A stretch of DNA of 64,000 nt, taken from Ceratothoa steindachneri (taxonomy: Eukaryota > Arthropoda > Malacostraca > Isopoda > Cymothoidae). Below are positions 56,061 through 64,000 of the stretch, one piece after another. Every line of letters starts with the position of its first letter. Within the stretch, counting starts at the first letter, position 1. The position numbers and the translations under genes were made by a program. The stretch lies in assembly GCA_963969495.1 (NCBI GenBank), contig OZ018321.1, positions 67,159,035 through 67,223,034 of the forward strand. Reading direction: 5' to 3'. The notes under the pieces were generated by a model that was not told the DNA's origin, ran no database searches, and saw nothing but the letters and a program-made list of their open reading frames with translations.

Positions 56061-56739
56061 GGTAATTTCCAAGCTGTGTGCGACGCTGTGCAGAGATAAA
56101 AACCATCAGTAACGCGTGGACCCACAATAAATACAAAAAAAAAGACACGAGAGAGAGAGGAACTGTTGGAAACAGAAAGGTAGCCCATCAACATTACTTT
56201 TTTCAGTGGTCACAGCCCTCGGAACGGTCGTCTGCTTTGATAAACTATACGAGTTCTGAAAACATTCCTCTCAGTGATAGCTTGACCAAATTTTCGTTCG
56301 GGTGTGAGAAGAATTCGAGAGTACTTCTCTGACGGTGCGGAGGCTCCTCTCCTACCATTTTCCTGCGACAAAGGGGCTACCCCCTTTCTCATCTTTGGAA
56401 CAGCTGTCGAGCATCTCCACTTTTGAAGCCGAGATGCGTAATTGACACGGCGATATGTCTCTCTCTGTCACCGCCTTCTTCTCCTGCTCATTGATTCCTC
56501 ACGTCTCAATTCGGCGTACAGCAGAAACCCTGAACTGAAGACTACGAAAACATATTAGGCACGGTGACCCTAACTGCTCAAAATCCGGTCACCATGCTGG
56601 ATTAATCATCTAGACCTGCCTTCCAGACCTCGTGTATGATTTGGTCCGGTTATTCGCAAATAGGGGCCAGGAGGCGTAGGACACCCTGCCTAGTGATAGA
56701 GACTGTGGACAATTTAAGGTGCCCAGTAGTGCTGTTTTC
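56061..56739. other. Spacer, nothing recognised
   Basis: No family recognised. An 84-codon frame at 56078-56332 has no relative that I know. Confidence 0.35.
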
Positions 56740-59130
56740 TTGTACCGCGTAAGGGGCGTGGCCATTTGCTTTTCTGGTCGCCGGGCTGACGGGAATCAAT
56801 GCCCCGTCAGGACCCAGCTTTGCCTCTTCTTCTTTCAGACAGCATAAATTTCTAACCTACTTCCCCACTTTCCCTACAACCTCTGCCACAACTCTGGTCC
56901 ACCTCTAATTTCATAGAGTAGATGCCAACCAGCTTCGTCTCACCCATTCATCCTAGATCGGTGCCTAAGGGGGATGGGACAACGCCCCTTCACCCCTGAG
57001 TTCCGGTTTAGGGTGGTGGGTTTTCAACAACAAGCTTCAAACCCACCGACACCTTCCCTATATCTCCTTACTTTATTCTTACAATTTCTATCGATATTAC
57101 GCCGAGCCCAAGCTGGAACCACCATGTTGATGGGCTGCCAGACCACTAAGACGAACGAGTGACCCAATTGGTGGCTGCTAGCTTTGCCAATTCCGTATTC
57201 ACGCCTAGCAGAGTGGGCTACTGCGTGGGATGATTAGCGTGTGCGTCCCGTATTTAAAACTGGATCATCATGCCCAATGATGAAGACTTAAAAAAAACAT
57301 TAACTCTCCCTTTACCATCGTCGGAGCCGCATTTGGGCACCAACCCCCCAAAATAGAGGTCCCGGCCCCCTTTACGCAGGGAACACTCCAAAACTCTTCA
57401 ACCGGAGATGTGCCTTACTTCTCTCCTTTGCCTACGGGTCAGTGTACTTCCCATTACCGCCTTCTCTGGAGGTACCCTCTTTCTTCTCAGACGGCTCGGG
57501 TCTCCAAGGCTTTACAAGGAGAGGAGAGATCTCCTTGTCAGGCTGGTGCCCCTGTGACAGCCAAGACCTTCGCCATCTAGGAAAAGGATCTTGCTGAAGC
57601 TGGTCTATCTGCCCTTGTGGCTTCCGCACCGCCACGGGTAAGAATCGCGTTCTTTCCTCGCCCTCATCTCCTAAAAATAAAAAGACCTAGGAAATTACTA
57701 AAATGACTCAGACCTCCTTTACCTCCGTGGGTGTAGCTTCCCTTTTAGTAAGTGACCAAGTCGAAATCCACACATCCGTCCCAGTTGCTTCCCCGGGTGG
57801 GGACTCTCAGAGGAAGAGCAGAAATATGCAGAGTGGAATCTCGATTGCGTCGGGGCCCCTCATTCAGACAATAACTGGCAGTTTCGAGCCCACTGGCTTC
57901 AAACGCTTCCTTGTTTTACGCTCCGTTTATGAAGGCATGTTGGCTAAAGGCAACATGATTATCAGGTGAGAGCTTCAGCTAGTTTTATTTGTAGAGAGCC
58001 GAAAGTAAACTGTTTCTTTGAGAGGAGCCTTTAGAAAAATGCGTCGAATCCCTCCGAGGCGGCAATAATTAGTGCCCTTCGGACACTTGATGGCACGCCT
58101 GTTAGTGTGCCGCCGCACTATATCATGAACTTCGTGAAAGGAGTAGTCTATGCGAGGGAACTCGTGAACTACTCTATAGATTGCACCACCTTAGACATAA
58201 GCGACAATGGGGCGGTCGCCCCATTTTCACCCATGTCTTGACACCCCCCAACACTCTTTGCCACGTTCGACTCTAACAAGCTTCCTGAGACGGTGAGTGC
58301 TGGATAGTATCGCTAGCGCGTGAAGCATTCCTGCCAATGCCTCGGGGGTGTTACTGCTATAATTGCTTCGGCCATGTTAATCGTGTAAACGTCTAAAGTC
58401 GTTATTACTCTAAGTCGGTGTAAGTTGCTCCAAGGATGCACATGATAACTCCAAATCATGTGTGGCCCAGTGTTTTAATTGCGGAGAGCCGCACTCCGCC
58501 TCTTCGAAGCAATATTGTGCGTATCTCTACTATGCCGTTCAGGTACAGTATTGTCTCTCATTTCGCGAGGCGAAAGACTTGTTCCTGGCGCGCCCGGTGG
58601 AGCCTGGTACATCCTATGACTCCTTATTAAAAACGACACCCTCTGCTCCTAGCCTCTCGAGTTCTACGAGCACGGTCGTTTCCGCGACGAGTAACAAACC
58701 TCCAGTGGGTTTTACCCACACCGGGCGCTCCACTAAAAAAGCTGTTGGCAAAAACGATTCACACCATGCCTCCTCCGTTCCCCCAGGGTGACCATTTCCC
58801 GTTATGCAAAACGGCCACGCGCCTCAAAGGAGTCGCTAGACTCACAGGAGGGAACACCCCTGAAGTTGGTCGTGAGGCGATCTTCGGAGGTTCCAAAAGC
58901 TGTCCCCTGAAAGAAGGACAACACTAAAGGAGCTTAAGCTACTTCACCCACACCTAGTATCAGGCTAGGTTGCACGTAGACGGTTGATCCTCGAAAAGAG
59001 GCACCTCCGCCTTGCCCAAGAGAGTGCCCCTTGCCCGATAGAGTGGGCGAGGGGCACGCTCTCAGCATGATCTCGTGCAACAGATACCTAACGGAAAATG
59101 GTACGAAACTAGGCATCTGCAGCTCCTCCT
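56740..59130 (+). mobile_element. Family A LINE copy 4 (5' region and ORF1)
   Basis: Aligns with 12360-14980 from CGCGTAAGGGGCGTGG onward, through the ORF1 core and its C-terminus. It stops near 59130, where minus-strand protein sequence of another family begins, so ORF2 is missing. Confidence 0.7.
57480..58930 (+). pseudogene. Family A ORF1 with zinc knuckles
   Basis: The core reads GISIASGPLIQTITGSFEP, GFKRFLVLRSVYEGMLAKG, NMIIR, then in other frames ISALRTLDGTPVSVPPHY, NFVKGVVYARELVNYSID. The zinc-knuckle part near 58355-58540 reads CYNCFGHVNRVN and AQCFNCGEPHSASSKQYC; the latter is a CX2CX3HX6C-like knuckle. The tail reads FREAKDLFLARPVEPGTSYD and SLSSSTSTVVSATSNKPP, ending near 58930 with a stop and a GGAGCTTA block shared with the other copies. 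The knuckle region here is better kept than in copy 1. Confidence 0.7.
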
Positions 59131-59199
59131 AGTTGGCCCGGAGTCCAAGGCATTCCATTGGAGGAATATGCCAACTAGCCCTAGGTCAGAGGAGATGCA

Positions 59200-62100
59200 G
59201 GGGCATTCTTCTAAGAGAAGATCCTGACGGAAATGGCAGGACAATGCGACGAAGGCGCTGTGGCCTTCAAGGATTTACCGGGGGAGGTTTTTCTTGCCAT
59301 GCAGCTTTCACAAGTTGGAGTGCACTCATTGTTGTGCTTCTTGCATGTGCTTCTTATGGTGTGACAGTTAGACTGGCAGTTGCATCCAATGACACGTAAC
59401 ATCTTTTCAGGAGCTGGAACTAATGATGTCTGAATTGACACAAAACTCTCGCCTAACTTCTGCCAACCAAGGTCTGTCGTGTGAAGTTTATCTGCAAATC
59501 CCTCCTATTCTTGGACTGGCATATGCATGCGCAGGCTGAGGTACTTTGCTGATTTTGATATAGGTGATAATGTCTGTGGTTGCACGTGAGAGGAACTCAA
59601 AGATACATACCATGTCCCATTATTGCTGATACCGAAGGGTGTCAAGGGGAGAAATTGACTTTCCGTTTTAGATTATCACCAGTGATTTTTCTCCTGTTTC
59701 TGCCACATCACATATGGAAGTTGGATATGTATCAAAGACTTTGACCTAGTCACGAAATGTGTTATTTGCTTTTAACTTTTTGAGGGAAGCCCCCTTTCCC
59801 ATCCCATGAAGACAAGATGTTGTTTCGCATCCAAGAAGTGCATGAAGAAACAGTATGTGCATGTATATGTCTGTACCAAGCATTTGGTTTGTATCCTTGA
59901 TGTTACAGATACGAAGGTTCTTCGTGGTCTGTTGGTTAAAACAAAGGAAGAGGTCATGGGATTGTAAGGTAATATGGTAGCAGAGAAGGACTAAGAGGTA
60001 TGTGCCATCACCAACTAACCTAGTGTTTGGGACATTAGCAGACTGCATAGCCTTCTGTATAATCAGAAAATAATGAACACCCCTGATGCGTGTTGTGTCT
60101 TGCAGTTCTTCTTTCAAAGCTATTCACTGAGCTTAAAAATGAATCGCTTATGGGGTTGTCGCCAAAAAGGATTCCTTCTTCATTGCGACTGTCATGTTAG
60201 CTGTAAATGTCACAGTAGTGCCAGCATTACATTTAGATTGACTATGGTGCGTCATGTCGTTTATATTGGTATTCTCATAACCATCAAACACGACTATAAC
60301 ATGTGCGTACTTTTTTGTTAAACAAATCAGTGTACTGGTGGCAAATGTCTCTTGTCTGTAGATCAACGAGAGCATTGAATTCGATGAAGAAGTGCCCCGC
60401 CATCCTAAACATACTGTTTTCCATAATTAGGGATATCAACTGGAACATTGGGTTCAAGAAAACCATGCATGACATAAGCAAAGCCTAACCTGTGAGCTTC
60501 TCGGAGCTCAAGAAAGGAATCAAAAGAGGGCTGGGGGATAGCTGCACAGTTCATATTTGAAGGCCAACTCTAATTCTTCTTATGTCTGTGCAATAGTGAT
60601 CACACTCTGAAAAAGAAGTTGTGGGACTCTCTGGATTCGATCTCTATCAATCTTGACAGATGACTTTACGCCAAGGGTGACAACTAGATCTTTCCTCTTA
60701 AATGTGTACTCGACAAGAGTTTTCCGTTCCATAGAAGTCAATATTTTGGCTCCACAGCAAGTGTTGTATCGATATTGACGGTGGAGTGTGCATGAAATCC
60801 AGTGGCATTATTCTTCAGAATTGGATCACTATTGGATGGATTCAGTTTCTGTAAATACTGAAAAACCGATAATGTGTCCTTCCAGTCACGAGATAATCAT
60901 GCTTTTGTCATGTCCTTGTTCTGCTCTTCAATGTTGTAATTCACTCATGTGAGCTCTTCCATTGACTGGTTTATTTTTGAACATGAAGGCATTGATTGCA
61001 GCCCTAACAGACGTTGTTGTTCTGTAATTCCTGGGCTTCATTTTAGCACCAGCTGATTTTCTATCTTTTCATCAGAACTTTTTCGAGGATAAGGTGAGAT
61101 AAAAGAGCTGACCACAGCCGGTTACTTTGTCGAGCCACATGGAACACCTCTTCAAAATGTTGGTGGACAATGAGATGTAGAGTTTTGAGGTTTGATATCT
61201 GCTGCAGATACAAGCTAGCATATTTGAAATGGAAGGTTTGGCCTGAGGGAGGCTGCTAGGTAGGAAACCATTTATGGACAGCCTGTAGATGTTATTGCCA
61301 CTCCCTAGTGCGCTATCCCCTTATGTATTTGCGTAGAATGTCTAACATGTCCATATACTAAACCCAGAGCGCTGAAGTTCTAGAAGATATCCTTGCAGAC
61401 TCGGCATGCTTCTGAAGGCTGACTTTGATTCGTTTGAAGATGTCACACTTGCCTGCTTCTTCCACAGACAATGTCCGATTCTCATAGAGGTTACAAGCTT
61501 CGATGGAGTCTGTATTATTGCTTAGATCTGTTCATGTAGCAGCCTCGCAGCAGTTTCGGCTAAATTCGGATCTTCATTTCCAGTGCCGTCTGATATTTCC
61601 CGTAGGCATGGTTAAGGCGCATTGAGCACATTTGTCCACAGCAAGGCATTGAGAGTTGCTTCAACTATTAGAAGTGCACGAACTGCGTTGGCAATGGCAT
61701 TGCCACTAAACATATAAATTACTGCATTGAGGGCATACATCAATTCCATCACCTCTTAAAACCCGGATGAAATCATCAGGTGTCCACTACATCCGAAGAA
61801 TCTCATCTCTCAGTGGAAACTACCCGAGTGTATTGTAATCCCTTTAAGATCACTTTCCATAGGCTCTACGTTGATGATCATCAAGGCCTTCCACCAGAGG
61901 TGTGAACAAAGGTGATTACTAGGGTGACTACGTAGCGTCATGCATGCCCCACTGACAAACATCATGGTCAAGTATATGCAAGTGCTGTCACTGGATTCAT
62001 GTCTATCATGGGTAGAAACTTAAAGGCCGACTTGTCACCCCTGTGTATGTATTGCATCATTCCTGACTATGCAGGTCTGAAGGCTCCACCAAGATGTTTT

Positions 62101-63480
62101 TCACATGACAAAGATTTTCAGAGCAGATCTGGGCTTTTAGGCTGACAAGTTTCTGGTACGTGACTACTCTCATCCCGTATCTTTGATCCATTTCCAACTG
62201 CCCCCTTCTAACCATTATGACATCATGAGATGTCACTTTAGTTCTGGCTATTGGCAGGGTCATCTGGTACAAGGCTGACGGCAGCGATCATCCCTATGCC
62301 ATGGAATGTGCCATGGCAATCCAGTGTGCGAAGGTTGTAATTTAGGTTGTCAGCTGCGTAATGTTCAAACTCTGTTTTCAGGTTAGGGATGTCTGTTTCA
62401 TGTTAATGAGCAGCGTTTAGTTAAAAAACGCTCTACTTCTTTATATAAACAGCAGAACCCATTATGATGAAGGGAATCGATGAGAAAACGTGATGCAAAC
62501 TGGTGATATAGCTGCGCACACCCAACCCAACCTGCAGTGGTGACAGTAAGACTCTAGCACTAGTTGCCTGCACTATGGCTTGGCCTATTGAATCCACTTT
62601 AAGACTATCCTTCATTCCATAAGACAGTCCTTCAAGCAGTACCAGCTGTGTATATGGTAAGTGTATATTGCCAGCCTCTTTCGATTGCAAGTCATCACCA
62701 GATGGGTAAACTTCATTGGATTTGTCAATGGTTTCAATCTCTTCCTTCATAGGTTTAGCAGTGGTCTGTACAAGATTGATTTTTTCTTCAGTCGTGTACT
62801 TTTCCTGCTGCTGCTTGTTGTAATATTCTTGAAGCACTACCTCGGATGTTGTCTTAAAGGTGATCACCTTCAGCTTGCCGTTGAGCGCAGTTTGGATTAT
62901 TCTGTCACGAAAGTGTTCGCACAGCCTTGGCTTGATGTGCGAGGAGCTGTATGTCTCGTGAATAGTGACTGCAATTTTCTGTATTATGAGGTCAATCAGA
63001 TCATTGATGGTGATCGGCTCATGATAATTTTAGGCAAGATACTTTGCCAATTGCTAGAATGCTGCTGGACTTCTCATCGACCAGAGGCCGTCCAAATAAT
63101 GACCTCTTTGGTTCTTTTGAGTTCGTCATATGAGCTATTGGTATCTGTTCATTTGTGCGAAAGTTACCACTACATGTATGGTGGTAAACCTAATATGCTG
63201 CATGCAAGTCATGCACATGCAGAATCCGTGCCTTCACAACATCTGAATAAATTTCGGCTCGTTCACGGCATATGGCCAGCAGCTTGTTCTTCAATTCATT
63301 TGTCACTACTTGAACGACATCCTGTGTCTTCCGCTTCCTCTCAAACCTGGCTGGACTGCCACATATAAGGCGATTAGTCTGGAAATAAATCCGCTCCTCA
63401 GATGATCAAAGTACATGTGCATCACTGATAGTGCTGGCCTTTGACTCTTTTATCTTGGTACCATTCGCTAACCTGTTTGA
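59200..63480 (-). pseudogene. Large PIN/CXC-type multi-copy protein, decayed
   Basis: On the minus strand, from 63480 down, the order is: LHVHDLHAAY and HTCSGNFRTNEQ (about 63150-63215); ITFKTTSEVVLQEYYNKQQQ (62867); SIGQAIVQATSARVLLSPLQ; DIPNLKTEFEHYAADNLNYN and LDCHGTFHGIGMIAAV (62250-62400); SGMMQYIHRGDKSAFKFLP then MIDMNP (about 61990-62065); LWSALLSHLILEKVLMK (about 61100); VVFDGYENTNINDMTHHSQS and TVAMKKESFLA (60160-60300); a PIN-like block LVGDGTYLLVLLCYH, LLGCETTSCLHGMGKG (59770-60020); and a cysteine tail MLRVIGCNCQSNCHT, STCKKHNNECTPTC (about 59300-59400). I recall the same order in a family with many copies in cnidarians, arthropods and fish; its function is not established. Two acidic residues of G-D-D-T-D are lost. 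Stops are frequent throughout. Confidence 0.65.
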
Positions 63481-63529
63481 TGGTTGAACACCCTTTTTCT
63501 CGGAGAGTTGAAAATGGGCCTCCTCCACC

Positions 63530-64000
63530 CCGCTTCTTAGAAGCAATGTGGTGCTTATATATTTGAGAAGGAAATCCTAGCCGTTGAGGCCCAGTATCGT
63601 CTTGGCCCCTCCATGCCTACGAGCATGGCCTTTTTCGTGCACATTCGGAACCCTACTTCAAGTTCTACACCCCCTGGTACAGCTGGAGGCACAAAGGTTT
63701 CTCACTCAGCCCCAGCAGAAACCAGGGTTCCCCACCATTCCTCCAGCGTGACCGCTTTCCGTAACGTGTAACGCCCCACCCTCCGAAAAGCAGGAGAGCA
63801 TTAAAGGAGCTTAGGCTCCAATGTCCAGACTGAGTGCGGGGATGTGGGGCTCGAAGGCAGTGGATCCTCAAAAGGAGCAAACATTGCCTGTGAAGCACCG
63901 CCCCACCCCGTTTCATAAAGCTACCAGCGAGAGGAAGGAACAGACTCGCACGGAGAGCGTGACCTCCCCGATATGTCCTTGAAGGTGACATTGACTTCAA
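63530..64000 (+). pseudogene. Family A ORF1 C-terminal end (copy 5, cut by window end)
   Basis: Matches 58590-58990 and 14800-15030. The frame reads FEKEILAVEAQYRLGPS, then SSSTPPGTAGGTKVSHSAPA, with GTAACGCCCC and GGAGCTTAGG blocks shared with the other copies, followed by GTGGATCCTC. It begins right after the upstream end of the minus-strand PIN/CXC remnant and runs off the window. Confidence 0.55.

Noticed and set aside
60303..60488. Small plus-strand frames in 59.2-63.4 kb as exons
   Set aside because: The minus strand carries ordered conserved blocks throughout this interval; plus-strand frames are shadows.
62661..63368. 235-codon plus-strand open frame as a membrane protein gene
   Set aside because: It is the antisense of conserved blocks of the minus-strand PIN/CXC family; hydrophobic residues arise from reading those codons backwards.

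Overview
The window is eukaryotic, non-coding-rich DNA made almost entirely of transposable-element remains. I find no intact host gene, rRNA or tRNA. The long AT microsatellites and the mix of elements (CR1-like, Jockey-like, I-like and Rex1-like LINEs, a Penelope-like element, mariner, Tc1-like, hAT/ZMYM-like and Ginger-like DNA transposons, Ty3/gypsy-type LTR elements) suggest an invertebrate animal. An arthropod, perhaps a crustacean, is most likely, but that assignment is an inference. Nearly every coding region is broken by stops and frameshifts, so 'pseudogene' is the honest label for most entries.

Layout. 0-6.6 kb: mostly featureless AT-rich DNA with a 30-bp minisatellite, a 1,040-bp solo LTR (minus strand, perfect 5-bp target duplication) and dispersed-repeat fragments. 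6.7-12.25 kb: a decayed CR1-like LINE with an esterase-type ORF1 and an APE/RT ORF2, split by a second 1,040-bp solo LTR of the same family and ending in a TA array. 12.4-18.7 kb: two copies of an I-like LINE (family A) in tandem. 19.4-19.75 kb: a ~125-bp tandem repeat. 20.9-22.2 kb: possible Ginger-like remnant. 22.7-29.3 kb: two TA-targeting transposons (Tc1-like, then mariner) lying in one interrupted TA microsatellite. The mariner is itself split by a 3.4-kb internally deleted LTR retrotransposon with target duplication CTCAC. 31.8-37.2 kb: a Ty3/gypsy-type element whose pol order is protease-integrase-RT-RNase H, the Gmr1-like arrangement. 37.2-43.75 kb: a Jockey-like LINE (family B) with ORF1 zinc knuckles and a 1.1-kb insertion in ORF2. 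44.1-45.25 kb: Penelope-like element, minus strand. 45.6-49 kb: family A RT and RNase H separated by an unidentified insertion. 49.2-52.1 kb: nothing recognised. 52.2-54.1 kb: hAT/ZMYM-type transposase remnant, running directly into a 5'-truncated Rex1-like LINE (54.1-54.7 kb). 55.1-59.1 kb: further family A 5' regions and ORF1. 59.2-63.5 kb, minus strand: decayed copy of a large multi-copy metazoan protein family of unknown function with a PIN-like region and a C-terminal CXC-type cysteine cluster. 63.5-64 kb: another family A ORF1 end.

The genes do not form a pathway. What the window records is successive insertion: microsatellite, then Tc1 and mariner, then an LTR element inside mariner; and LINE, then LTR, then recombination to a solo LTR. 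The two items most worth following are the integrase-before-RT gypsy-type element and the large minus-strand PIN/CXC family remnant. Family names come from recognising motifs by eye; no database search was possible.
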